A DNA stretch of 26,188 bases from Acanthamoeba lenticulata (Eukaryota > Discosea > Longamoebia > Acanthamoebidae): assembly GCA_002179805.1 (NCBI GenBank), contig NAVB01000281.1:1-26188 (forward strand), given 5' to 3'. A program made the translations under genes and the position numbers. The notes beneath the pieces were generated by a model. That model searched no databases. It saw only the letters and a list, made by a program, of their open reading frames with translations, and was not told where the DNA came from. This document shows positions 1 to 10,386 of this stretch, in pieces. The first letter of the stretch is position 1. Each line of letters starts with the position of its first letter.

Positions 1-20
1 TTTGGTTTTAAAAAATTATA

Positions 21-26
21 TTTATT
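21..26 (-). terminator. Poly(A) signal AATAAA of the phosphatase gene
   Basis: Read on the minus strand, AATAAA lies about 40 nt past the TAA stop at 67-69, inside an AT-rich stretch that contrasts with the GC-rich coding DNA. Position and context fit a polyadenylation signal; the cleavage site is not visible. Confidence 0.5.
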
Positions 27-66
27 GTTGGGGTGGAGTATATATGTAGATAAAGAGAGGCGGTGC

Positions 67-1545
67 TTAGAGGCCGTTGCGCTCGAGGAGTTGGTTGTGC
101 GTGAGCTCCTTACCGGGGGCGCTGCCATTGCCGACGTTGTTGGAGGGCAGCCACGACTCGCGGGCGCGTCGCCTGTCCTCCTTCTCCTTCTCGGCCTCCT
201 CGCTCTTGGCGATGGTCTCTTCGCGCGCCTTCCACTCGGTCAAGAGGGCGCGCTTCTTCATGATCTCCTCCGTCGCCGTGCGGCCCAGGAGGGCCACGTC
301 GTCGTTGTTGATCAACTGCGGCACGAGTCCGACCTCGGCCGCCAGGTCCTCGTTGGAGTAGGTCGGCCGGTGGATGGGCTGCCACACATTCCACGAGAGG
401 CTCGTGTCCCACGGGCAGATCGAGCGCACCCAGTAGAAGTTGGGCGCCACGATCCCCGTCTCGGGGTCGCGCCGCGTATAGTGGATGATCTGGCAGTTCC
501 ACAACTTGTCCCTGTCGTCCGTGCTCTCCTCCGTCTCCCTGAACGTGCGCTGGCTCATCCTGTTGAACATGAACATGATGGCGATGATGATGATGATGAA
601 CATGATAACGAAGAGGACGATGATTCCAAAGAGGAAGACGAACCGCTCGATGCGGACGCGGAAGGCGCGCATGATGTTGCCGTGGCAGACCATGATGACC
701 TTGAAGCCGGAGCAGGAGGTACGAAGAATGTCAAGCATGCGGTCGACACGCAGACACGAGCTCGCGATGGACTCGCCGCCAGGCGGCGCCCAGTAAAAGG
801 TGTCGCGCTCCTGGCTCTCCATCACCGCCCGGTAGCGCTCCTCGTCCTTGCGCTGCAGGTCCGACACGCCGCCCAGCAGCTGCACCACGATCACCACAAC
901 GGCAACGGCGAGTTGAGGCCACGCCAGGCTGCAGGGCGGTGGGACTTCGTTGGGGGAGGAGTCGCGTACGCCCTTGTCCCGCTCACGCAAGTAAAAGTCG
1001 CAGAACCACTGGGCGCCGTCGAGGCCCAGCAGCGAGGCCGTTTCCATGGCCCTGTATACAAGTTGTGCCACGACCCACGCCACCACCATCACACGACGCT
1101 GAGCCAGCGATGGATGACCGGCTCGCAATGCCCAATGGACATGCCACGCTACGCCACGCCACGAGTGCGTGACGTGGTAGGGCCGCGTGTAGCGAGATCC
1201 AAGTGCAGGGGAGGACAAGCGGTGGTCTGCGGACCTGATGTACTCGGAGCAGTAGTAGCGATCAAACTTTTTGGAGATGTACTTGCGGATGTAGTCGCCC
1301 GCGAGGCTGGCTTGCTTTCGGCCCAGGTCGGTTAATCTGTCCAGGTCACACGTGCATTGATCGGTTGAGAATGAGGAAGGGGGGAGAGGAAGGGCAAAGA
1401 GGAACCTGTATTTGGAGGTATGTCGCTCCTTGAAGCCCTGCTTGTCCCACAGCGAATCGTCGTTGAGTTTAGACATCTCCTGGGCGATGTTGCCCTCGCT
1501 TTCGCCGTGCCGCACGAGCACGAGATCTATCGGTGGGGCCATCAT
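67..1545 (-). CDS. Histidine phosphatase / phosphoglycerate mutase-like protein
   Basis: Five exons: 1406-1545, 1235-1336, 970-1051, 644-879, 67-559, giving 350 aa with all phases closing. The N-terminus carries the family signature LVRHGESEGN, whose His is the one phosphorylated in the histidine phosphatase superfamily. The second catalytic His lies in VCHGN, following YWAPPGGES (the family's acid-residue block). The match to small-substrate or protein phosphatases of this superfamily is clear, but the substrate cannot be told. The C-terminal ~150 residues (WNCQIIHYTRRDPETG onward) extend beyond the core fold and end in a charged helix rich in E, K and R. ATG at 1545 is directly followed by a second ATG at 1542; no upstream in-frame ATG was used. 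Intron 3 could splice at a second phase-0 acceptor, dropping 10 residues. No signal peptide is evident, so cytosolic action is likely. Confidence 0.88.
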   Translation of the reverse strand: MMAPPIDLVLVRHGESEGNIAQEMSKLNDDSLWDKQGFKERHTSKYRFLFALPLPPSSFSTDQCTCDLDRLTDLGRKQASLAGDYIRKYISKKFDRYYCSEYIRSADHRLSSPALGSRYTRPYHVTHSWRGVAWHVHWALRAGHPSLAQRRVMVVAWVVAQLVYRAMETASLLGLDGAQWFCDFYLRERDKGVRDSSPNEVPPPCSLAWPQLAVAVVVIVVQLLGGVSDLQRKDEERYRAVMESQERDTFYWAPPGGESIASSCLRVDRMLDILRTSCSGFKVIMVCHGNIMRAFRVRIERFVFLFGIIVLFVIMFIIIIIAIMFMFNRMSQRTFRETEESTDDRDKLWNCQIIHYTRRDPETGIVAPNFYWVRSICPWDTSLSWNVWQPIHRPTYSNEDLAAEVGLVPQLINNDDVALLGRTATEEIMKKRALLTEWKAREETIAKSEEAEKEKEDRRRARESWLPSNNVGNGSAPGKELTHNQLLERNGL

Positions 1546-2283
1546 CTTTGTGTAAACGATAAAGAAAGAGCAATCTCTAAGCACGCCCACCCTCCACTCT
1601 GCCCGTCACTCTGCCTTCCGCTCAAGCCCTGCGTACGAGGTCTTTCGTCGTGCTCGGAGCTTTGGCTGGCGGAGTGTGCTGTGTACACCGAAATGCTGAT
1701 GAGATTTCAAACGCGCTGCCAACATCTTGCCACACCGTTTCATCGCCCTTCACCACTCCGGCGGCAACCTGGCCTTTTTCTCGTGGCGGTGAACCGCCAA
1801 AGTCTCTTGGCCAAGAGGCCCTTCAAGGCTGTAGAGCTGGATAATTGGCTCGAACGGCGCAAGGACCGCATTTGGCGGAAGCAAACAATGGTAACAATGC
1901 AAACTTGGCCTCACGTGGTCGGTCATTCCATGGGCAAGGAAGCGGGATATTTCCGAGCACAGGCCAATAAATCGGTAAAACGGCGTCCAATAAACGCGGC
2001 TCTCCAATTCAAGGCACAACGGTGCGCGTGTCATTGCCCCCCCCCCCCAAAAGGGCTCCGGAAGGACGCGAACGAACCGTCGGCCGAGCGTGCGCGTGGT
2101 TGAGAGAGAGCTGCTTGCTTGCTCGAAAGGAAGGAAGGAAGTGGTCGATAATAACGACGAGGGTTGGAAAGGGATTTCGCATCTTCCCTTCACTTCTTGG
2201 CGCGAGAGAACAACTTCTTTTTCATCTCTTCGCCTCCTCTTCATCGTCTCCTCCACATTTTTGAACCGAGTAATTAGCCCACG
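1546..2283. promoter_or_regulatory. Divergent intergenic region, phosphatase / G-beta
   Basis: This 738-bp gap separates two divergent start codons and holds no convincing gene. It contains two CCAAT motifs on the plus strand (1964-1968 and 1987-1991) and one inverted CCAAT (1844-1848), followed by a run of 12 C (2037-2048) and a pyrimidine-rich stretch just before the G-beta ATG. I see no clear TATA box. The CCAAT cluster is suggestive only. Confidence 0.4.
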
Positions 2284-3720
2284 ATGCAGAAGGACGAGGT
2301 TCTTGATGCTGCCACAAAGCAGGCCGCGGCCATGAAAGACACCACCAAAAAGAGCCTCAAGAGCGACGTGTCGCGTATGTTCTCCCCTTGCTTGTTTTTC
2401 GTTGCTCACCCCCCCACGAGGGTCGTTTTGTTAATTTACTGAATTACTTCTGTCTGTTGGGCTCATTTCTTGTTTTGTTTTGTACACTTCTTCATTTCCC
2501 TTCCATGCAGTGGCCAACTTCACACAAGACGTGTCCACCCTTCCTCGTTGCGCCATGAAGAAGAGGCGAGAGCTTGAGGGCCATTTGCACAAAATCTACG
2601 CCATGCATTGGTCGGGCGACAAGAGGCACATCGTATCGGCGTCGCAGGACGGTAAGCTGCTCGTGTGGGACGCCCTTACGACCAACAAGGAGCGCATCAT
2701 CCCCATGCGATCGGCCTGGGTCATGTCCTGCGCCTACTCCCCGAGCGGCAGTTTTGTGGCGTGCGGCGGTCTCGACAACACCTGTTCCGTCTACTCTCTT
2801 CGACAGGTCCAGACTCGCGGCGTCTTCCGAGAACTCACCCACGGCGGCTATCTCGCCTGCTGTCGGTTCTACAACGACAAGGATGTAGTGACGAGTTCGG
2901 GCGATCTCACCTGCGCCCTTTGGGATCTTGAGTCCGACACGAAGGTGGTCGAGTTCTGCGACCACACCGGTGACGTCATGAGGTAAGTGTTCATTTCTTT
3001 CAAGTTCGTATGCTCAAAGCTATTCCGATTCTCATCAAACGGCTTAATTTTTTTAACGTACAGCGTCTCGATTATTCCCGAGAAGCCGGATTACTTCATT
3101 TCGGGCGCCGTCGATTCTACCGCCAAGCTCTGGGACAGGAGGTCGGGCAAGTGTGAGCTGACCTTTGAGGGTCACGATTCCGACATCAACGCCATCCAGT
3201 ACGCATTCACCTCCCCCCCTTTTTTTTCTCGAAGTTCTAAACTGATCCAATCATTCGTAAATCGCAGGTTCTTCCCCAACGGCCTCAGCTTCGTGACCGG
3301 CTCTGACGACACCTGCTGCTGCCTGTTCGACATTCGCGCTCACAAGGAGCTCATGCGTTACACGCACGACAGCACCCTGTGCGGCATCACCTCCGTGGCG
3401 CTTTCAGCCAGCGGCAGGTATCTCTTCGCCGGCTATGAGGACTCCAACTGTCACGTATGGGACACGTTGAAGGGCGAGAGGATCGGCAGCCTCAAGGGCC
3501 ACGAGAACCGCGTCAGCTGCCTGGGAATGTCTCCCGACGGTATGGCTTTGTGTACAGGTAGTTGGGACAAGAAGCTCAGGGTACGCCCCCTTCCTCTGCT
3601 GCTTCTTCTTTCTACATACTCGAGACCATTCATCTTCCCTCTTTGCTCGTTGTCTGGCTTTTGGTGCTAACGTCCAACGTTTGTCTTCTTCCTCTACGCA
3701 CGAAACAGGTCTGGGCGTAA
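2284..3720 (+). CDS. GNB1: Heterotrimeric G-protein beta subunit
   Basis: Five exons: 2284-2374, 2511-2982, 3064-3198, 3268-3580, 3709-3720. The product is exactly 340 aa, the length of canonical G-beta. An N-terminal coiled-coil-like helix is followed by seven WD blades with near-invariant G-beta strings such as [107 protein letters not shown] and [10 protein letters not shown]. The last exon encodes only VWA and the stop. The protein should pair with G-gamma and G-alpha at the plasma membrane to pass signals from seven-helix receptors. Orthology is secure. In a chemotactic amoeba this is often the single G-beta, but copy number cannot be judged here. Confidence 0.97.
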
Positions 3721-4309
3721 AGACGCTCTTGCGAAGGAAGCAAGCGACAACAACATCAAAACGATACCGCCTCTCCCTGTCGTGTTGGCTCGCGAGGTAC
3801 CGACGGGGTTAGAGGGACCGACATCAAGACGAGTAGAGAGACAAAAACCGAAGAAGGCGAGGAATGTGAAGTTAAAGTCAGAGAGAGAGAGAGGAGAAAG
3901 GCACCCACGACTTGAATTGCCCTCCCGTCAAGAGCGTGAAGGAGCCAAGGACAAGGACGTGTAGAAATAATTAATCGCAAGAGTAATACAACAATACACC
4001 CAAACAAAAATCCCTTTCCTCCCCTTCTTGGTGTCGCTTATGTCGCTGACGAAGGCCTTCTTGATGTGGGGGTGGCGCGTGCTGGTCTATGGTCTTCGTT
4101 TAAATCGGCCGTAAGAGCCCAAAAAGGTTGCTGGCCCGCTACCAAAAGGACGCCAGGAATGTGGACAATGCGTCGTATGACCGTTTCGCCGGCTGCGTGG
4201 GCTTGCCACCAAAGAGAGGGGAAGCGGACCTGGAAGGCCGCCTGAACTGATTGAAGTAGGAAGACGAGGAAAAGGAGAACGGGGAGAGCACAGGTAAAAC
4301 GGTTTCAAG
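3721..4309. other. Intergenic region, G-beta 3' end / RhoGEF promoter
   Basis: These 589 bp hold no supportable gene. An AT-rich stretch near 3965-4015 probably marks the G-beta 3' end, although no clean AATAAA is present. A GA repeat sits near 3882-3900. The remaining GC-richer part up to the ATG at 4310 presumably contains the RhoGEF promoter and leader; no distinct element was recognised. Confidence 0.4.
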
Positions 4310-7300
4310 ATGAAGGCAATGCTCAAGGCGGCGACCAGCAGCGGACGACCCCCTACAAGTGGGAGTGGAGGAGGAGGAGTTGAAGGGGGAGTCTCCCTGG
4401 ACAGCTCAGGACTCAGTTTCCGCGTTTATTGTCCCCAGCGCCTGGAGATGAAGGTGATGTGCCTGTCGCCCAACGACACCATTGCCCGCTGCTTGGCCGA
4501 CATCGAGCGAGCCTTTGACATCGTGCCTACAAGCGCCCGTGGCTCCGAGCGACGGCTCTTCTGCCCGCGAAACCAATCGTTGGTGATGCTCGACGAAGAA
4601 GACGATGACCTCTCGTCCCGGCGTCCGGTCTCCGCCCCGTCCTCGGCCGCAACGAGCATGTCTTCCTCGTTCAACTCGGCTCCTTCTTCTCCGCGCTCCT
4701 TGCCGCCCTCGACGTCGACGTCGCTCGCTGGCTGTCCGAAGCCCGCCTCGGGGTCTGGCACGCCGTCCACCACGGTGGCCCGCCGGGCCCTGGTCCGTGG
4801 AATTGGCGGCCTGCGCTCGAGCTGCGGCGACGGTGAAGAAGAAACCGGCACAGAGACGGCCGACGAAACTGACCAGGACGCCAGCCTCGACGAGCTCCTC
4901 GATGAGGACGGCGATGACTTTGGCGACGCCGTGCACCAGGATTTTGACGACGACGAAGGCGGAACCAGCGGCTTCGCCTCCCCGCGGAGACTTCCGCCTT
5001 CCTCTCTGGGCCGCGGCGGCCTCTCGGCCTCCACGCCTACGTTGTCCTCGTGTGAGCAACCGCCCACGACCATGGCGTCGCCCCGGTCGATGGGCGTCGA
5101 AGTGCGGTTCGTCGGCAGCACGTCCGTCAAGAGCCCCAGGAGCGAGGGCGGCACCAATGGCGTGGCCGTGAAGAGCCCCAGGAGCGACGGCAGCGTTGCG
5201 GCGATGGTAAAGAGTCCCCACAGCGACAGCGGCGCCGCGGCAGCGGCGGCAAAAGCCACAGCCACGCGAGCAGGGTCGTACAGCCCAGGCAAGCTGCGAC
5301 GCGTGAACTCGATGGGCCGTCCGACCAAGAACGCCCAAATCAGCCAGCCCGCGGCCGGGCGCACCAACGACGACATCAAGCTCGAGCGCTGGCGCTCGTC
5401 GGCCGACAGCGCCAAGCTCGCGGATCCGCCCGCGCGGATGGCCCTTCCATCGCTGGTGCGAGAGAACCTTATGGCGGGGAGACGTTCCTCTGGGGAATCC
5501 TCATTGGACATGCGGGCGTGCAGAACTCGGTGGTGGGCGAGCTGCAGGCGCAGATGCAGAAGCGCAAGGCGGACGCGAAGGAGATGGGCTATGATGACGG
5601 CATCTGGCTCGACAACGTCAAGATGCTGATCGACTACAACTTTAAGCATGGAGTACGCCAACGATTGATCATCGAAAGAGATCAGGGGACTAACACATGC
5701 GCACCTTGTTGTCACAGACGCTTCTGATGTTGAAGACGTCGTCCTCTTCATCGGAAGTGGCCGCACTGTCTTCGCCTCGCGAAGAAAAGCCATTGGAGCT
5801 ACAAGGCTGGTCCCGCCAAGCGCAGGCCGCGCCCAACGGCGGCGACCCGGCGGAGAGCGAAGACCAACACCGCCGCAGATCAGTCCTCTCGGGTACGCTA
5901 CAACTTTCACACCGCTTCCTTTTGGAAGGACATGTTTGTGATGCTCTTCTGTTGGGTTGATCGCTTGTTCTCGCAGCGGTGGAGCTTTGCAGCAAGACGG
6001 CGCACGAGCTGCTGACGACGGAACGCACCTACTTCAGCTCGCTCACGACCCTGCTCAGCGTCTTCGTGCTTCCCATGCAGGAGCAGGTGCGCGGTCCCCC
6101 ATTTTTCTTTTCCTCAAGGAAGAAGTAGAAGAGGACCGGACCTGGTGGTAATGGTGGTTGGTCATCAACAGCCCTTCTGGAAGAGCGGGATGGCCAAAAA
6201 GGACGTGGCCAAGAGCATGTTCATCATCCTCGAGTCAATCCACGCGTTCCACTGCCACCTCCTGGAGCAGCTCGAGAAGCGCATGAAGGACTACAACTCA
6301 GAGACCCAGCTGGGCGACATCCTCGTCCAAATGGTTCGTTCGCGAGCTTCCTCTTGAGCTTGGTGGCCGACCTCTACTCGCACTCTGGCGCAGGTGCCCT
6401 ACCTCAAGCTGTACAGCGAGTACTGCAACGGCTACGAGAAGATGACGGGCGAGCTCAAGCGCATGTTCTCCACCGTCGTCGCCGGCCGATGGCTCGCGGT
6501 ATGGTCACCTGTCCCGACTTGGCTTGTAGCTTCTACATCAGCCCGACTTACCTTCTCCTCCCTGGCCCACAACAAACGTAGAACTGCATGCAAAACGAGG
6601 CATGTCACAACCTGAGCCTCTACGCCTTCCTCATCATGCCGGTCCAGCGCATCCCGCGCTACAAGATGCTCATCGAGGTACAAACGTCGTCTTGCTTTTG
6701 TAGATGCCAGACTCAACATGGTTGACCCACCAACTCTTCAACCAGCTCCTGATCAAGTACACGCCTCCAGACCACGGGGACTACCCCAACCTCATCACGG
6801 CCCAGTACGTCTCTCTCTCTCTCTTTCTCTAGTTCTTTCTCCTGTTGCCTTCCCTGGATGGGTCCTGACGAAGCGGGTGCGTGCAGCAAGAAGATCGTGG
6901 ATGTTGCGCAGTGGGTCGACAGCTACAAGACCAAGATTGAGGAGATGGCCGAGATGGCGCTCAAGATCACTGGCCTGTCCGAAGTCCGTCCATCGCCCTG
7001 TCTCCCTTGCCCTTGCTTACACCCAGCCATGCAACAACTCACCTCTTATCAATCTGGGTTTCTTTCTGGTGACTTGGGGGCAGCCTTTGATGCAAGCGGG
7101 CCGCAAGTTCCTCTACCAGGGTCAGCTGTCCAAGAAGCCCTCCTCGGGTACGTAGGACATGAGAATGAATGTGTTGGCGCTCCTTCGCTCATCGGTGGCG
7201 CCCTTATCAATTACCCAGGCAAAACGGGGGCGGCGGTCGTGCGATGGTTCTTCTTGTTCAGCGACATCTTGATCTACACCCACGAAAAGCGAAAGTCCTA

Positions 7301-7685
7301 CTCGTACAAGGGCTCCATCCAGCTCTTCCCCGGCAAGTACAACCTCTGCGTAGAGGATCTCCCCTCTAGTACGCTGTCCTTCCCCGCCCTCACGGTTTGG
7401 GCCGTTGCCCCAAGTATTGACTCGCACGCACACAACACACAGAAAAGTACTCGTTCCAGATCGTGGGCAAGCGGAAGGTGCTGCTCGTGCTCACGGCCAA
7501 GAACCAACAAGACAAGGACAACTGGATGAAGGAGCTCCGAAACGCCCTCGACGCCCAAGACAGCCAGCGCTCGGGAGGTACAATCCCTCCCTCCCCCCAA
7601 GCCCAAGTCAAGCCTTTCTCCCAAGTTGGTGGCTGACGCGCTGCCTTGTGCAGGCGGCTCGATGATTCGCCTCAAGCGCGGGTGA
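4310..7685 (+). CDS. Rho guanine nucleotide exchange factor, DH-PH type
   Basis: Thirteen exons: 4310-5455, 5524-5652, 5718-5892, 5977-6086, 6172-6333, 6394-6498, 6582-6677, 6746-6804, 6887-6983, 7084-7147, 7219-7368, 7443-7577, 7654-7685; 819 aa, phases close. Residues ~485-690 form a DH domain: AHELLTTERTYFSSLTTLL (helix 1, CR1) and LIMPVQRIPRYKMLIE (CR3). A PH domain follows at ~700-800, with RWFFLFSDILIY and the C-terminal helix around DKDNWMKELRNAL. Such proteins load GTP on Rho/Rac GTPases to drive actin remodelling at membranes. The long N-terminus has a possible beta-grasp (ubiquitin/RA-like) segment at ~34-90, then acidic low-complexity sequence and three KSPxS repeats. Exon 1 alone is 1146 bp; all catalytic sequence lies in small exons. 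The exon 8/9 junction has an alternative reading. Confidence 0.92.
5108..5240 (+). repeat. Triplicated VKSP[RH]S motif in the RhoGEF linker
   Basis: Three copies (SVKSPRSEG, AVKSPRSDG, MVKSPHSDS) are spaced about 14 to 16 residues apart in the disordered linker before the DH domain. Each has an SP site with a basic residue at +3 or nearby and an acidic residue following, which resembles a proline-directed kinase target. The DNA copies are still similar, indicating a fairly recent tandem origin. Confidence 0.7.
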
Positions 7686-7957
7686 GCGGTCGGAGAGTGC
7701 TGAAATTTATTATTATAATTCTGTTTTGTTTTTTTCCTGCTTTTGGGCGGAGGCCAACAACGCCGTTGTACAAAGCGCACCTCTCCTTCATACCCGGTTT
7801 TTCTCTTCCGTCGACGACGAGGATGATCACATCTTCCTCTTCGTCCTCCTGTACATCGTTCTTTGGTCATCCCTCGGGCCGGGCCCCATTTCCCCTTCCT
7901 CCAAGCCCCTCGATCAGCCTCGTCTGGTCGGTCGCTGCCGCCGTCGCGAAGCGCCGA
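7686..7957. other. Convergent 3' region, RhoGEF / RING protein
   Basis: This 272-bp gap separates two convergent stop codons. It holds an AT-rich patch (7700-7740) just past the RhoGEF stop, probably its 3' untranslated region. No gene is supported. A possible donor immediately before the RING gene's stop (GAGGA then gtgatc on the minus strand) means a further 3' exon there cannot be fully excluded. Confidence 0.35.
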
Positions 7958-9216
7958 TCACTCCTCGCAGGTCATGGCGCTCGTCTCGGCCTCCTCGATC
8001 GGCGCGGCCATGACGGCGCTGTCGCCACCGCCCGCATCGTCGCTCGCCCCCTCTTCTCGCTGCGATGACGATGACGAGGACGACGACAAGATGCGCCGGG
8101 CGGCGGCCTGCTGCTTGCGATCGCAGAGCGGGCACGTCGGCGAGGGCGTGTCCGACGGCAGGCACTGGGCGTGGTAGTGGTGCCCGCACTCCAGGATCGC
8201 CCGCGTGTGCGTCGGCTTCAGCCTGCGGTGGCAGAGCTGGCAGCCCGGCAGCTGCACCACGTCCGTGTCGACGTGGATCAGGTAGTCCATCAGCGTCTGT
8301 ATGTACGTGGCCACGTCAGCAACAGGTTCTGTGTGCGGCCCGCACGCGCGTGTGTGTGCGACGTACTTCGAGGGACCGGTTGGAGATCATGCGGAAGCCG
8401 CGGGCCGTCCGCGTGATGAGGTGCGTCCGCGCGCGTGACTGGCGCAGCTGCGGCGGGGGCGCCCTTGCGCTCTCGTCCTCCTCTCCCTCATCCGGGCCGC
8501 GGAGGTGTGCGGGCTTGTGGCGCAGGCCGACGTGCCCCGCATAGTCCCGCGACTTGTAGTTTGGGTTCCCGTCTGCGGCAGTCACGGCGCCGAGTCAATC
8601 AATTGGGCTCATCACAGAAGGATCTCAGGAAGAGAGGGAGGGAGCGGTACTGGGCCGACTGGCGCACACGGGGCACACGTGACGGACCTGTCCCACGTCG
8701 CTGTGCCGCTCCGTCGTGTGCGTGTAAAGCTCCTCCTCCTTGATCCCGCCCTGTTTTGTTTTGTTTTGTTTTGTTTTTTCCAATTTTAACAACAAAATAT
8801 AAATATTTATAATTTAAAAGAAAAGAAAATTATGGATGGGGGAGGGACCTCGAGGCAGATGGGGCACGTGAAGGTCAGCTGCGCGGGGCTGCTGTCGGTC
8901 GGGGCCGAGGACAAGGAGGAAGAGGAAGAAGACAACGAAGAAGTAGGGCCCCCCGCGGCAGAGTCGCCCTCCTCACGGGCCTTCTTGGCCGCGCGGACCT
9001 GCTGGTACAGCGACCAGCTCCCGCCTGTTGTGGAAAGTTGTCACCGCAGTTTAGTTCCTTTTTTCTCCAACAACAACAGACAAACTAGAAGAAAACCATA
9101 AAAAAAATAAGGAAATATGTATGTATACCCAGCCGCAAACCCATGCGCCCCGCCATCTCCTCCCTCTTCTTCTCTTTCTCCTCCTCCTCGCGCTTTCGCT
9201 TCGCCCGCGCCATCAT
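7958..9216 (-). CDS. Di19-type double zinc finger plus RING-H2 protein, putative E3 ubiquitin ligase
   Basis: Five exons: 9129-9216, 8849-9024, 8651-8750, 8367-8572, 7958-8296; 302 aa, phases close. After a basic/acidic coil and a Ser-rich linker comes a C2H2 pair of the Di19/RNF114 type: TFTCPICLEGGIKEEELYTH with a second His at -TTERH, then VCPVCASRPNGNPNYKS and DYAGHVGLRH. In RNF114-like E3 ligases and plant Di19 proteins these fingers have the same NYxSRNFxxHLxxRH pattern. The C-terminus carries a textbook RING-H2: CxxC-x14-CxHxxHxxC-x9-CPLC, from CQLC to CPLC. The order is reversed relative to RNF114 relatives, where the RING comes first. Probable role: E2 recruitment and substrate ubiquitylation; the substrate is unknown. 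The start is uncertain: tandem ATGs at 9216/9213 are preferred, but an in-frame ATG at 9393 is also open. Confidence 0.8.
8753..8777. repeat. (GTTTT)5 pentanucleotide repeat at an intron acceptor
   Basis: Five GTTTT units abut the 3' splice site of intron 2 of the RING-H2 gene, so on the minus strand the acceptor is approached through repeated CAAAA ending in CAG. It replaces the usual polypyrimidine tract with an A-rich one, which is odd for an acceptor. Confidence 0.8.
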
Positions 9217-9399
9217 GAGGGCTGCGATCCCCCCCCCCCCAATCCCCCCAAAGGGCGCGAGGAAGCGGGCGCGAGCCGTTAGCTCTCTGGTGCTCTCCTC
9301 ACCCCTCCCCCCTCCCCTCTCCCTCTCTTCCCTTCCCCATCCCGTCTTTCTCCCGAGCTCCACTTTCTGCCTTTTGCTTCCTTTGCCATACATAAGCCA
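9217..9399. promoter_or_regulatory. Short intergenic region upstream of the RING-H2 gene
   Basis: Strongly strand-asymmetric DNA: on the plus strand it is almost pure C and T (about 9295-9360), with a run of C at 9231-9240. It includes the likely promoter of the minus-strand RING-H2 gene and possibly the 3' end of the poly-Q gene. An open frame runs through it, but its product (a Gly/Arg/Glu-rich string) looks like translated polypurine. Confidence 0.35.
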
Positions 9400-10386
9400 T
9401 TAAAATAAAACAAAATTCAACTCGAAACAAAAACGCAAAGAAAGATGAATGCCAAAAAGTAGCGCCCCCAGGGGTGGGGGAAAGAAGCGGGAGGGACGAC
9501 AATGAAAATCATGAGCTTGGGAGGGGGGGGGGATAATGTACCGGCCTGGAGGGTCGAGGATGGGGGAGGCGCTGGGGGCGGGGGCACCGAACCAAACGGC
9601 GTCGGCATCATCGGCATCGACATCATCTAGTGAGTCACTGCTGGTGAGTCCCTGCGTGTGGGCTGACGGCAAAGAAGAGGAGGCGAAGAAGGAAGATCAT
9701 CATCAACGTACGGGTGGCATCGACACGGGGCCGCCGCCCCCGGGGAAGAGGTACGGCGTCGGCGCGGACGACGACAGCGAGGACGATGGCGTTGTTGTGG
9801 AGGGTGCCGAGAGCATATGAGCCCACGGCGAAGGAGAGGAGGAGGAAGATGCCGACGAAGACAGGGAAAAGGCCGCCGGCGACGATGATGCCGATGACGA
9901 CGAGGACAAAGGCGAGGGCGAAGCGGCGCCCGAAGTGGTGAGGGCGGACGCGAGCTGGCGCTGGGCCTGTTCGAGGTACTGCTGGAGCTGCTGCTCCAAG
10001 CGTTGCTGCTGCTGGTGGCGCTGTTGCTGCTGTTGTTGCTGCTGTTGCTGCTGCTGTTGCATCATTTGGTGCTGGCGGCGCTGCTCGGCGCGCTGCCGCT
10101 CGCGCTCGTGCTCTTCGATGGCCTGCAGTTGACGCGCAAAAGACTCGTCTTCCTCGAGGGCCCGCGACTCCTCTTCCTCAAACTGCTTGGCCAGCAGGCG
10201 GGCGAGCTCCTCGTCGCTCATGCCCAGCTCGCCGCCGTCGCCGCCACAAGTTTCGGACGAAGTGGCTACGGCCTCGGCCGATGGGTCTCCAGTCTTCTCC
10301 ATTTTTGCGGTAGAGGATGCTTCGTGGACGACATCCATGTGCGATGCGGCGAAATCGTTGGATTCCATACCGTTGGGCGAGTCCAT
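9400..10386 (-). CDS. Poly-Q protein with MIU/UIM-like helix, function unknown
   Basis: Exon 1 is 9712-10386 (225 codons, ATG at 10386). A helical segment at residues ~55-95, SDEELARLLAKQFEEEESRA and EDESFARQLQAIEEHE, has the acidic-Leu-Ala-Arg-Leu-Leu/Gln pattern of ubiquitin-interacting (UIM/MIU-like) helices, twice in a row. It is followed by poly-Q (13 Q, interrupted), a Gln-rich helix, then a Ser/Ala/Pro-rich tail. A donor gtacgt at 9711 leads to exon 2 beginning at 9651, giving 308 aa ending at TAA 9400. Using a later acceptor (CACCAG) the frame stops at once and the protein is ~226 aa. The last ~30 residues of the long form look like translated 3' untranslated DNA, so the short form may be right. 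Ubiquitin binding is inference only. Confidence 0.6.
10004..10060 (-). repeat. CAG/CAA repeat encoding poly-Q
   Basis: A mixed CAG/CAA tract encodes the Gln run of the poly-Q protein. The mixture of the two Gln codons points to selection on the peptide rather than simple recent slippage. Confidence 0.9.

Noticed and set aside
25..1335. Long plus-strand open frame opposite the phosphatase gene
   Set aside because: It is the complement of confirmed exons and introns, its product is a His/Asp/Arg-rich string with no domain, and it starts with a non-ATG codon. High GC gives long shadow frames.
9217..9393. N-terminal extension of the RING-H2 protein from ATG 9393
   Set aside because: The extra 59 residues are Gly/Arg/Glu-rich products of a polypurine strand and look like translated promoter; kept only as an alternative start.
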